Shown here piece by piece: positions 7,876 to 16,142 of a stretch of 64,000 bases of DNA. Under the pieces are notes generated by a model, which was not told the origin of the DNA, did not search any database, and saw nothing but the letters and a program-made list of their open reading frames with translations. Position numbers and translations under genes: made by a program. This stretch comes from Paenibacillus sophorae (GTDB taxonomy: Bacteria > Bacillota > Bacilli > Paenibacillales > Paenibacillaceae): positions 1,612,001 through 1,676,000 of the forward strand of contig NZ_CP076607.1 in NCBI RefSeq assembly GCF_018966525.1. The letters run 5' to 3'. Position 1 is the first letter of the stretch, and the number at the start of each line of letters is the position of its first letter.

Positions 7876-9060
7876 ATGAGAAATCCATTTGCTCTGAAGA
7901 CGGAAGTCCTGTCAACCGAAATGCGTCTTCTTCTGGCGCTTCTTGCCGCGGAGAAGGGGGAGGATTTGCCTGTCCGCCATCCGGAGCTGTTCCGCGGGAT
8001 GGACTGGGAAGCGTTTATCGAGCTGGCTATGCATCACCGCGTGTACCCTAATCTTTATCCCAAGCTGAAAAATCTGGGGGAGGACGTGGTGCCGGCTGGA
8101 GTAATCAGCTGTCTTTATAACTACTACAGCCGAAATACGTTTCAGATGCTTCATTTGAGCGGTGAAATGGAGTTTATTGGAGGAGAGCTGGACCGAAAGA
8201 ATATCCGCGCGCTCTTTCTGAAAGGGCCGGTCATTGCCAAGGATCTCTATGGGGATATATCCCTGCGAACCTCCTGTGATCTCGATCTCTTGATCCCGCT
8301 AACCGAACTGGCCGGGGCGGAGTCCTTGCTGGCCGGTCTGGGTTATGTTAAGGACGATTATATTCATACCGTTCTTAACGATTGGAAGTGGAGGCATCAC
8401 CATACGACCTTTACCCATCCGAAAAAGGGGATCAAAGTGGAGCTACACTGGAGGCTTAATCCCGCTCCTTCCAGAGAACCTGACTTTGAAGAACTATGGG
8501 GCCGCAGGCGGATTAGCGATCTGACCCGGCAGCCGATCTCCTATTTGGGGCAGGAGGATCTGTTCCTGTTTCTCGTCTCCCACGGGGCGCGGCACGGATG
8601 GTCGAGGCTGCGGTGGCTGGTGGATATTAAACAGCTATTACTTCAGCAGCCGGATGCCGGAAAATTGACCGCTCTGCTGCGTAAATATCATTACTACCAT
8701 GTCGGCGGGCAGGCGTTGACGCTGGCCGGCGGACTGCTGGACGCCGAAATTGCCGACGGGCTCCGTAACATGGAGTGTGCCCCGAAGTCGCGGGCAATGG
8801 CGCAGCAAGCGATGTTCTACTTGGAACGGATGATCAATCTGCATTCCATCCCTGTTCCGGATGATGTAGCTTCCTATCATAAGCGGCATCAATTTGCGCT
8901 GCTTGCGCCGATTCAGAAGTTCAAGTTCATCCTGAGCTTTCTGTTTCCCTATCCGGAGGATGCGGAAACGCTGCCTCTGCCCAAAAATCTACATTTTCTA
9001 TATTTCCCCCTGCGGCCCTTTTTGTGGGCTTGGAGAAAAACGGTAGGTGTGCAGAAATGA
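7876..9060 (+). CDS. Nucleotidyltransferase family protein (PF14907-like), paralogue 1
   Basis: This 394-residue protein has the core of the uncharacterised NTP_transf_5 family: FLKGPVIAKDLYGDISLRTS, then CDLDLLIPLTEL with the acidic residues expected in a nucleotidyltransferase site. Further conserved blocks are KVELHWRLNPAPSREPDFEEL and HGARHGWSRLRWLVDIKQLL. The substrate is unknown; relatives often sit in lasso-peptide clusters of Bacillales and in polysaccharide clusters. TAAGGAGATATCCC fixes the ATG start. Its stop overlaps the next glycosyltransferase start (ATGA), so it is transcribed into the second EPS operon. A clear paralogue lies at 22402. Confidence 0.85.
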   Translation: MRNPFALKTEVLSTEMRLLLALLAAEKGEDLPVRHPELFRGMDWEAFIELAMHHRVYPNLYPKLKNLGEDVVPAGVISCLYNYYSRNTFQMLHLSGEMEFIGGELDRKNIRALFLKGPVIAKDLYGDISLRTSCDLDLLIPLTELAGAESLLAGLGYVKDDYIHTVLNDWKWRHHHTTFTHPKKGIKVELHWRLNPAPSREPDFEELWGRRRISDLTRQPISYLGQEDLFLFLVSHGARHGWSRLRWLVDIKQLLLQQPDAGKLTALLRKYHYYHVGGQALTLAGGLLDAEIADGLRNMECAPKSRAMAQQAMFYLERMINLHSIPVPDDVASYHKRHQFALLAPIQKFKFILSFLFPYPEDAETLPLPKNLHFLYFPLRPFLWAWRKTVGVQK

Positions 9061-10286
9061 AGAAGCTGCTAATCGCCTCATATGATATGGAAGTTGGCGG
9101 AGTGGAACGCAGTCTGGCGGGCATGCTTAACCATTTTGACTACCAGTCCTATGCCGTTGACCTCATGCTGTATCGTCACACTGGAGAATTTATGGAACTG
9201 CTGCCGTCAGCGGCAACGCTTCTTCCCGAGCAGCCGCCCTATTCGACGTTCCGCAAGTCTATATATGAAGTCTTCCGCAGCGGACACTTACTGATCGGAC
9301 TGGGACGGCTCTTGTCCAGACTGCATGCTTCAGCGGTGGGGAAAAGGAAAGGACTCAAGGAGTTAGGGTACTGCCAAATGCAGTTGATGTGGAAATACAA
9401 TCTTCCGTTTCTTCCCCGTCTGGACCAGGAATATGATGCCGCCATCAGCTACTTGTGGCCGCATTATTTTGTCGCTGACAAAGTGTCGGCAAGAACCAAA
9501 ATCGCCTGGATTCATACGGATTACTCCACGGTTGAAACGAATGTGGGCATGGATTTGAAGATGTGGGACAAGTTCGACCGTATTGTGGCCGTATCTGAAG
9601 CCTGTAAGGAGTCTTTTTTAGCGAAATACGGGAGTCTTGAAAGCAAGGTGATCGTCATCGAGAATATGACCTCGCCGGAATTTATCCGATCCATGGCCGT
9701 AAAAGAATCCGCCGGCGAAATGGCGCGGGACAACCGTTTCAAGCTTGTCACGGTGGCGAGATTGTCGCATGCCAAAGGTATCGACAACGCGGTCAGAGCC
9801 CTCAAGCTGCTAAAGGACCGGGGATATGACGACATCGCCTGGTATGTGGTCGGCTACGGCGGAGATGTGGATTTGGTCCGGGAACTGATCGCTGAGTCCG
9901 GCCTTCAGGACCAATTTATTCTCCTGGGCAAGCAGATCAATCCTTATCCGTATATCCACTGCGGGGATCTGTACGTTCAGCCCTCGCGTTATGAGGGGAA
10001 GGCGGTTACGGTTACGGAAGCCAAGATTCTCGGGAAGCCGGTGCTGATTACCGATTATACGACGTCCCGCAGTCAGGTGACGGACGGAGTTGACGGCAGG
10101 ATCACCGCCTTGTCGGTGGAGGGAATCGCGGATGGCATAGAGGAGCTTTACCTCCGGCCTGGCGAGCGTGTGAAGCTGGCCGATCACTGCCGGCGAACCG
10201 ATTACGGCAATAGCCTTGAACTGGAGAAGCTGTACCGCTGTATGGACGAGACCGATGCGAAGGAGGGTGTTCTTAGTGCGGTATAA
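9057..10286 (+). CDS. GT4-family glycosyltransferase (tandem paralogue a)
   Basis: This 409-residue GT-B enzyme starts KKLLIASYDMEVGGVERSLAG, with the glycine-rich N-terminal loop. Its donor domain has the E-x7-E motif in SRYEGKAVTVTEAKIL, plus VARLSHAKGIDNAV. It is related to the genes at 12492 and 13699: all three share the opening pattern, the IGWIH/IAWIHTDY block and the ending of the donor site. It likely adds one residue of the EPS repeat. The ATG at 9057 overlaps the stop of the nucleotidyltransferase gene and follows GTAGGTG; the longer frame has no ribosome site. Confidence 0.9.
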   Translation: MKKLLIASYDMEVGGVERSLAGMLNHFDYQSYAVDLMLYRHTGEFMELLPSAATLLPEQPPYSTFRKSIYEVFRSGHLLIGLGRLLSRLHASAVGKRKGLKELGYCQMQLMWKYNLPFLPRLDQEYDAAISYLWPHYFVADKVSARTKIAWIHTDYSTVETNVGMDLKMWDKFDRIVAVSEACKESFLAKYGSLESKVIVIENMTSPEFIRSMAVKESAGEMARDNRFKLVTVARLSHAKGIDNAVRALKLLKDRGYDDIAWYVVGYGGDVDLVRELIAESGLQDQFILLGKQINPYPYIHCGDLYVQPSRYEGKAVTVTEAKILGKPVLITDYTTSRSQVTDGVDGRITALSVEGIADGIEELYLRPGERVKLADHCRRTDYGNSLELEKLYRCMDETDAKEGVLSAV

Positions 10287-11307
10287 TGTCAGCGTTATTA
10301 TTCCGGTATTTAACGCGGAGCCTTATCTTGCCGAGTGCATCCGGTCCCTTCAAGCCCAGACACTTACGGAGTGCGAGTTTATCTTTGTTAACGACGGCTC
10401 TGTGGATGGCAGCCGGGCGATCATCGAAGCCGCGATGAGGGATGACTCGCGTATCCGGCTGATTAACCAGGAGAATCAGGGAGTAAGCATGGCGCGAAAC
10501 CGGGGTCTGGCGGAAGCCACCGGGGAATATGTCGGGTTCGTGGATGCTGATGACTACATCGACAGCGATATGTACAGCACGCTGTACGGTCTAGCGGCGC
10601 TTGAGGGCTGCGATGCCGCGGTCTCCAATCTGGAGAGCGAGATTGACGGGCGGCCGGTCGTGACCCGCTATCCTTTTGACCAAGGAAGGCTGCTGGACAG
10701 GGAGTTCATTCGGACGGAAATCCTGCCTCGTTTTTTGAAGGGTGATGACCTCAATACGTCTGTCAATAAAATTTACAAGCGAAGCGTCATTTCGGAGCAT
10801 TCACTCCAGTTTCCGGAAAAGGTTGCCCTGGGCGAGGATGCGCTGTTCAATATTCACTTTTTTGCCCGGGCATCCTCGATGAGATATATCGATTACACGG
10901 GTTATCACTATAGAGAGGTGCAGGGGAGCGCCACAAGAAATATTCTGGAAAAAGATTATTTCGGCCAGGCACTCCGGATTTATCATACGGAACCGCCGGG
11001 AATCTACAGAGAGATCCTGCCCGAGCTTCTCATTAAGCGTTTGAAAGCCATCCGCTTTATCAAGACGGCCATGGCCTGCATTTATATTTATTTGAAGCCT
11101 TCCAAGACGGTGAAATTCCGGCAAAGGTATCGCTACATAAGCCAATTAATCAACAACCCTCACGTAAGGGAGGCGCTGCCCGTGTATTGCGAGACGGAAT
11201 TTGGACAGCTGGGCAGGTTCGAGAAGGCGACCATAATGATGATCCGTACCAGATTGACACTGGGCCTCGTAGGCATAGCCGCTTACAGCAGGCTGAGAAA
11301 CGCCTAA
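10276..11307 (+). CDS. Glycosyltransferase family 2
   Basis: This 343-residue GT-A transferase opens NVSVIIPVFNAEPYLAECI, followed by NDGSVDGSRAII and the DxD cluster FVDADDYIDSDMY. LGEDALFNIHFFARA matches the equivalent block in the first gene of the window, so the two belong to the same subgroup. The GTG at 10276 is preceded by GGAGGGTG with good spacing and overlaps the upstream stop by 11 bases. It is part of the second run of EPS genes (7876-18729). Confidence 0.88.
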   Translation: MRYNVSVIIPVFNAEPYLAECIRSLQAQTLTECEFIFVNDGSVDGSRAIIEAAMRDDSRIRLINQENQGVSMARNRGLAEATGEYVGFVDADDYIDSDMYSTLYGLAALEGCDAAVSNLESEIDGRPVVTRYPFDQGRLLDREFIRTEILPRFLKGDDLNTSVNKIYKRSVISEHSLQFPEKVALGEDALFNIHFFARASSMRYIDYTGYHYREVQGSATRNILEKDYFGQALRIYHTEPPGIYREILPELLIKRLKAIRFIKTAMACIYIYLKPSKTVKFRQRYRYISQLINNPHVREALPVYCETEFGQLGRFEKATIMMIRTRLTLGLVGIAAYSRLRNA

Positions 11308-11325
11308 TATTAGGAGTGATGAGTC

Positions 11326-12483
11326 ATGAAAATTATGATGTTCGCGCATGGCGGCAGCTTAAATCGGGGATGCGAGGCGATTGTCCGCTCCTCCACTCAA
11401 ATGATCAAGGAGAACATCAGCGGAGCAAGAGTATTCTTGGCATCCGAGCAGCCGGATACCGACCGGGTCATTCCGAGCCTGGACGGAATTTACGATGGTT
11501 CCAAATCGGAGATCGCCAAGCCTTCCCTGAACTGGATTATGTCTGCGGTCCGGTTCAAGCTTCTGGGGGATGAGTCCTATGCCACCGGGATCATTGAACG
11601 GAACACGATCAGCCGGATCAAGGACGTCGATGTGTGCTTGTCCATCGGGGGAGACAATTACTGCTATGGCGAGCAGCCGGGCTGGTATGAGATCGACCGC
11701 AGAGTCAAGCGGCAGGGTAAGAAGCTGGTACTGTGGGGCTGCTCGATTGGGGAGGAAGACATGACGGACAGGAAGCTTGAGGATCTTAAGCGGTTCGATC
11801 TGATTCTGGCCCGCGAAAGCCTGACGTACAATATGCTGCGGGAACAGGGTCTCCTAAATGCCCGGCTGTGCGCCGATCCGGCCTTTACGATGGAGAAGGA
11901 GGAGCTTCCGCTTCCTGACGGCTGGCAGCCCGGAAATACGATAGGCGTTAACTTTAGCCCGCTCGTCAGCAGCCGCAACAAGCAGGCGGGCTCGGCGGTG
12001 CGCGAGCTGCTGTCGCATATTCTGAAGACGACGGACATGACGATTGCGCTGACCCCGCATGTGATGGTGGACGGCAACAACGACTATGAGCTTTTACGGT
12101 TATTCCATGAGGAATTCAAAGACACCGGCAGAGTCATCCTGCTTCCCGATCATCTCACGGCGGTTCAATATAAAGGCTATATTGCGCGGATGAGATTCTT
12201 CATCGGGGCCCGGACCCATGCAACCATTGCGGCATATTCCAATTTTGTTCCCACTATGGTGCTTGGATACAGCGTCAAGTCCAAGGGTATCGCCAAAGAT
12301 TTGTTCGGCGAAGAGAAGCTGGTGCTCGGTATTGGGGAGATTTCCAGCGGCAGCAATCTGATTGCTAAATTTAGTGAAATGCTGGTAGAAGAAGAAGAGA
12401 TCAAGGCAGCGCTGAGGCAATCCGTGCCTCGGATTCAGCAAATGTCCTATAAAGCGGTCGACTACTTGAAAGAGCTCGCCTAG
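11326..12483 (+). CDS. Polysaccharide pyruvyl transferase family protein
   Basis: This 385-residue protein starts IMMFAHGGSLNRGCEAIVRSS and belongs to the PS_pyruv_trans (CsaB/WcaK-like) family. Supporting blocks are SIGGDNYCYGEQPGWYEID, the late FFIGARTHATIAAYSNFVP and VLGYSVKSKGIAKDLFG. The enzyme would put a ketal-linked pyruvate on a sugar of the EPS repeat, adding negative charge. GGAGTGATGAGTC precedes the ATG. Together with the GT4 genes on both sides it points to an acidic exopolymer; the acceptor sugar is unknown. Confidence 0.9.
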   Translation: MKIMMFAHGGSLNRGCEAIVRSSTQMIKENISGARVFLASEQPDTDRVIPSLDGIYDGSKSEIAKPSLNWIMSAVRFKLLGDESYATGIIERNTISRIKDVDVCLSIGGDNYCYGEQPGWYEIDRRVKRQGKKLVLWGCSIGEEDMTDRKLEDLKRFDLILARESLTYNMLREQGLLNARLCADPAFTMEKEELPLPDGWQPGNTIGVNFSPLVSSRNKQAGSAVRELLSHILKTTDMTIALTPHVMVDGNNDYELLRLFHEEFKDTGRVILLPDHLTAVQYKGYIARMRFFIGARTHATIAAYSNFVPTMVLGYSVKSKGIAKDLFGEEKLVLGIGEISSGSNLIAKFSEMLVEEEEIKAALRQSVPRIQQMSYKAVDYLKELA

Positions 12484-12491
12484 AGGTGAAC

Positions 12492-13685
12492 ATGAAGAAA
12501 AAACTCCTATTTGTTATACCGAGTCTGACTTCCGGCGGCGGCGAACGGAGTTTGATCAATTTGCTGAGCCAAATCGACTATAGCGCTTATGAGGTTGACC
12601 TTTTCTTGTTGAATCATGAAGGTCTGTTTATGGAATTTATTCCGCCGGAAGTGAATGTGCTGCCCGTTCCCAAACATTACAAACGCTTTGTCCTGCCTCT
12701 TCCCAAGGCTGTGTTGAAGCTGCTGTTGGCTGGACATTTTACACTGGTGTATCACCGCCTCATGTTTAGCCTGAAAAACCGGGGTGCAGGGAACGACTCC
12801 GTGAAAGAGCAGTACAACTGGAAGCACTTGGCTCCCTTTTTTAAGATTCTACCCAAACACTATGATACGGCTATCGGTTTTCTTGAGAAGTCTTCGATCT
12901 ATTTCTGTGTTGAGAAGGCAATAGCCAAGAGCAAAATCGGCTGGATTCATATCGACTACGACAAACTGGGGATGGACCCCGCCTTTGACGCGCGTTATTT
13001 CGAGCAGCTGCAGCATTTAGTTACGGTATCGGAAGAATGCGCCAACATATTGGTCAAAAGATTTCCAGAGCAGGACCACAAGGTCAATGTGATTCATAAT
13101 ATTGTATCCCCGGTGCTGATCAAGCAGCTCGCCATGCAGAATCCGCCCGATGATTTCAGCGGCAATGAGGATGTGATTAACATTCTATCCATAGGCCGGC
13201 TGCACCCGCAAAAAGCCTTCGAGCTTGCCATTGAAGCCTGCAAAGAGCTGGTCGATAAAGGCTACAACGTCCGTTGGAGCATCATTGGCGATGGTGAGGA
13301 ACGGCAAAAGCTGACCGCTATGATCCGCCATTTCGGACTTCAGGATCATTTCAGGCTGCTGGGACTCCGCTCCAATCCGTACCCCTATATCCAGAGGGCC
13401 GATCTGTACGCCCAAACCTCCCGCTTCGAGGGCAAATCCATCGCAATCGATGAGGCGAAAATATTGAAGAAACCGATCGTGGTCACCAACTTCAGCACGG
13501 CCAGAGACCAAATCAGCCACGGCTTCGACGGGCTGATCGTAGACATGAATCCGTCCGCCATCGCGGCGGGAATCGAGCAGCTGATCGCGGATCGGGGCCT
13601 GCGTGCCCAGTTGTCGAATAATCTGGGGCAGCTTGAGCTTGGGACCGAGGATGAGATTTATAAGTTTTACAATTTACTCGCATAG
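12492..13685 (+). CDS. GT4-family glycosyltransferase (tandem paralogue b)
   Basis: This 397-residue GT-B enzyme starts KKKLLFVIPSLTSGGGERSL. It holds IGWIHIDYDKLGMDPAFDARY, SIGRLHPQKAFELAIEACKEL and the E-x7-E site SRFEGKSIAIDEAKIL. It is closely related to the next gene; both share the NIVSPxxI and TVSEEC blocks, so one probably arose by tandem duplication. The ATG at 12492 uses AGAGG just upstream. It should add a sugar in the EPS repeat; specificity is unknown. Confidence 0.9.
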   Translation: MKKKLLFVIPSLTSGGGERSLINLLSQIDYSAYEVDLFLLNHEGLFMEFIPPEVNVLPVPKHYKRFVLPLPKAVLKLLLAGHFTLVYHRLMFSLKNRGAGNDSVKEQYNWKHLAPFFKILPKHYDTAIGFLEKSSIYFCVEKAIAKSKIGWIHIDYDKLGMDPAFDARYFEQLQHLVTVSEECANILVKRFPEQDHKVNVIHNIVSPVLIKQLAMQNPPDDFSGNEDVINILSIGRLHPQKAFELAIEACKELVDKGYNVRWSIIGDGEERQKLTAMIRHFGLQDHFRLLGLRSNPYPYIQRADLYAQTSRFEGKSIAIDEAKILKKPIVVTNFSTARDQISHGFDGLIVDMNPSAIAAGIEQLIADRGLRAQLSNNLGQLELGTEDEIYKFYNLLA

Positions 13686-13698
13686 AAGGGTGAGTGCT

Positions 13699-14892
13699 AT
13701 GAGCGGGAAAAAAAAGCTGCTGTTCGTCATGAATAGTCTCGTCTGCGGAGGCGCGGAGAAGTCGCTCATTTCATTACTCCAATCCATTGATTATTCCCGC
13801 TGCGATGTGGACCTGCTGCTGTTCAAGCACGAGGGCCTCTTTATGAATAAGATCCCGGATCAAGTCCGCCTCCTGGATGCTCCTCCCAGGTATAAATACT
13901 TTGATATGTCCATCAAAAAAGCGCTGAAGAACTGTCTCGCAGAAGGCAAGCCCGGTCTGGCTTACGCACGGATCAGGGCGGGATTTCTGTTCAAAAAGGA
14001 GAGCCATCCGGCCAGACGGGAGCAGCTGCTGTGGAAATACAGCTCGAAGTCGCTTCCGCAGCTATCCGCTGAATACGATGCCGCAATCGGATATATGGAG
14101 AATTCGCCTATTCGCTATGTGGTGGATAAAGTGGTGAAGGCTCGTAAGAAGATCGGGTTCATTCATAATGACTACGATAAGCTGGGCATGAACCCGGACC
14201 TGGATGACAAGTATTTCAGCCAATTGGACTGTATTGCAACCGTATCCGAAGAATGTGTACAAATTCTGAAAGACCGGTTTCCCGCCTATAAAGAAAAGAT
14301 CGCGCTGATGCATAATATCGTGTCTCCCTCCGCCATTACCAAGATGTCTTCCGATGAAAGCCCGATTCAGAAGCAGGAACAGACAACGATTGTCTCTGTC
14401 GGCAGGCTGAACTATCAAAAAGGCTTCAACATGGCCGTGGAGGCTTGCGATTTGCTTGTCCGCGAAGGGTACGACATCCGTTGGTATATCATTGGCGAGG
14501 GAGAGGAAAGAGGGAGCCTGGAGCGTCTGATCCAGGAAAAGGGGCTGCAGGATATTCTGATCCTTACGGGGCTTCGGGAGAATCCGTATCCTTACATCAA
14601 GCAGTGCGACATTTATGTGCAGACCTCCTTGTTTGAGGGCCGCTGCCTGACGATAACGGAAGCCAAGATCCTGCACAAGCCGATCGTCTCGACTGATTTT
14701 GAAGTCATATTTGATCAATTGACGGATGGATATAACGGCCTGATCGTGGGCAGAGACGCCCATTCCATCTACTCCGGCGTTAAGAAGCTGATCGATGATC
14801 AAGAATTGAGGGAACGGTTCATCGGCAATCTGGGGCATGAAGAGATGGGAACTGAGGACGAAGTCCATAAATTGTACCAGTGGATAAGCTAG
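13699..14892 (+). CDS. GT4-family glycosyltransferase (tandem paralogue c)
   Basis: This 397-residue GT-B enzyme is the second of the tandem pair. It has KKKLLFVMNSLVCGGAEKSL at the N-terminus, IGFIHNDYDKLGMNPDLDDKY, SVGRLNYQKGFNMAVEACDLL and the donor site SLFEGRCLTITEAKIL. The same total length as its neighbour and the matching motif order support recent duplication followed by divergence at the acceptor side. The start at 13699 follows AGAAGGGTGAGTGCT. It lies in the EPS operon between paralogue b and a GH88/105-like gene. Confidence 0.9.
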   Translation: MSGKKKLLFVMNSLVCGGAEKSLISLLQSIDYSRCDVDLLLFKHEGLFMNKIPDQVRLLDAPPRYKYFDMSIKKALKNCLAEGKPGLAYARIRAGFLFKKESHPARREQLLWKYSSKSLPQLSAEYDAAIGYMENSPIRYVVDKVVKARKKIGFIHNDYDKLGMNPDLDDKYFSQLDCIATVSEECVQILKDRFPAYKEKIALMHNIVSPSAITKMSSDESPIQKQEQTTIVSVGRLNYQKGFNMAVEACDLLVREGYDIRWYIIGEGEERGSLERLIQEKGLQDILILTGLRENPYPYIKQCDIYVQTSLFEGRCLTITEAKILHKPIVSTDFEVIFDQLTDGYNGLIVGRDAHSIYSGVKKLIDDQELRERFIGNLGHEEMGTEDEVHKLYQWIS

Positions 14893-14900
14893 CTTAAGGG

Positions 14901-16082
14901 GTGGGAGCTATATTTGGTCTAACGTTTGGCCTCATAGTAATCGCAATCGTACTTATCATTGCGATCATTGACGCGGCGCCTGTCTTTGGAGACTGGTTTG
15001 GGAGGATACACATCGGCAGATTTAGCGACCAGCGGGTCTGGGGGACAGCCGTTACGGAAACCGGTGTGAAATGGCTGACAAGAACGCCCAAAATTAAGCT
15101 TACCGACAATACCCGGTTGATTGTGCTGGATATGCTGAGAGGAAACTATACCAGACCGGCCATTCAGCATTGGCAGGAGGCTTCCCTGCTGCTGGGCTTT
15201 CACAGCTATTTAAGCAACAACAGCGATCCGAAGGCGGAAGCGGCGGTGAACGCCCTGATCTCTTCCAAATTTAACGGCGCCGGTCAGTGGAATCACCCGC
15301 CGCAGCAGGTGGATGGCGCCATCTTGGCTTACGGGGTTATGAAGCATTCCGCAGGGCAGAGAGAGGCGCATAAAGCCGCGATGGATCAGATGTGGGAGCT
15401 GATTCAGGAGCATATCGGCGAAGACGGGACGGTGCAGTATCGTAAGTCGATGAAGGATTACCGTTACGTAGATACGATTGGTTTTATTTGCCCCTTCCTG
15501 GTGGTGTACGGACTGCAGTATGAGAAGCCGGAATGCATTCAGCTGGCCGTGAGACAAATTCTGGAGTTTGAGCGGTTCGGAATGCTGCAGGGAACGTCAC
15601 TACCGTGTCATGCATACAGCACCGCAACAAAGTATCCCCTTGGTCTTTACGGCTGGGGAAGAGGGCTTGGCTGGTACGCGATCGGCCTTATTGATGCTTG
15701 GCGGGAGCTTCCGGACAGCCATGAATACAAGAAGCCGCTGGAGGAAGCCGTCGTGCGGTTCGCCCGTTCCGCCCTTGCGGTGCAGGGGGAGCAGGGGCAG
15801 TGGAACTGGACGGTAACGAGACCTGAATCGAGAGCCGATTCCTCGGCGACCGCGATGCTGGCCTGGTTTATGCTGAATGCGTCACAGATCGAAGAAATAT
15901 CACGGGAATGTCTGGCCGCCGCTGATTCAGCGATTCTCTATTTAATGAAGGTAACCAGAAGGAACGGCGCCGTTGATTTTTCTCAGGGAGATACCAAGGA
16001 CATTGGCGTTTACTCCGTCCTGTTCAATATCTTGCCGTTTACGCAAGGCTTTTGCATCCGATTGGCAAACTCGAAGGAATAG
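14901..16082 (+). CDS. Membrane-anchored GH88/GH105-like glycoside hydrolase
   Basis: This 393-residue protein has an N-terminal membrane helix (FGLIVIAIVLIIAIIDA) followed by an (alpha/alpha)6-barrel type domain. Blocks such as YRYVDTIGFICPFLVVYG, YGWGRGLGWYAIGLIDAW and DSSATAMLAWFML resemble YteR-like unsaturated glycuronyl hydrolases. It may trim or edit the exopolymer at the cell surface. The start is uncertain: the GTG at 14901 has its AAGGG directly in front of it, leaving almost no spacing. No better in-frame ATG, GTG or TTG follows before the helix. Function is inferred from fold family and EPS context. Confidence 0.75.
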   Translation: MGAIFGLTFGLIVIAIVLIIAIIDAAPVFGDWFGRIHIGRFSDQRVWGTAVTETGVKWLTRTPKIKLTDNTRLIVLDMLRGNYTRPAIQHWQEASLLLGFHSYLSNNSDPKAEAAVNALISSKFNGAGQWNHPPQQVDGAILAYGVMKHSAGQREAHKAAMDQMWELIQEHIGEDGTVQYRKSMKDYRYVDTIGFICPFLVVYGLQYEKPECIQLAVRQILEFERFGMLQGTSLPCHAYSTATKYPLGLYGWGRGLGWYAIGLIDAWRELPDSHEYKKPLEEAVVRFARSALAVQGEQGQWNWTVTRPESRADSSATAMLAWFMLNASQIEEISRECLAAADSAILYLMKVTRRNGAVDFSQGDTKDIGVYSVLFNILPFTQGFCIRLANSKE

Positions 16083-16142
16083 CAGATACGGGAGAGAGCG
16101 GGCCATACATGTATTCAATGAGCAAATAGGCAGGGGATGTAC

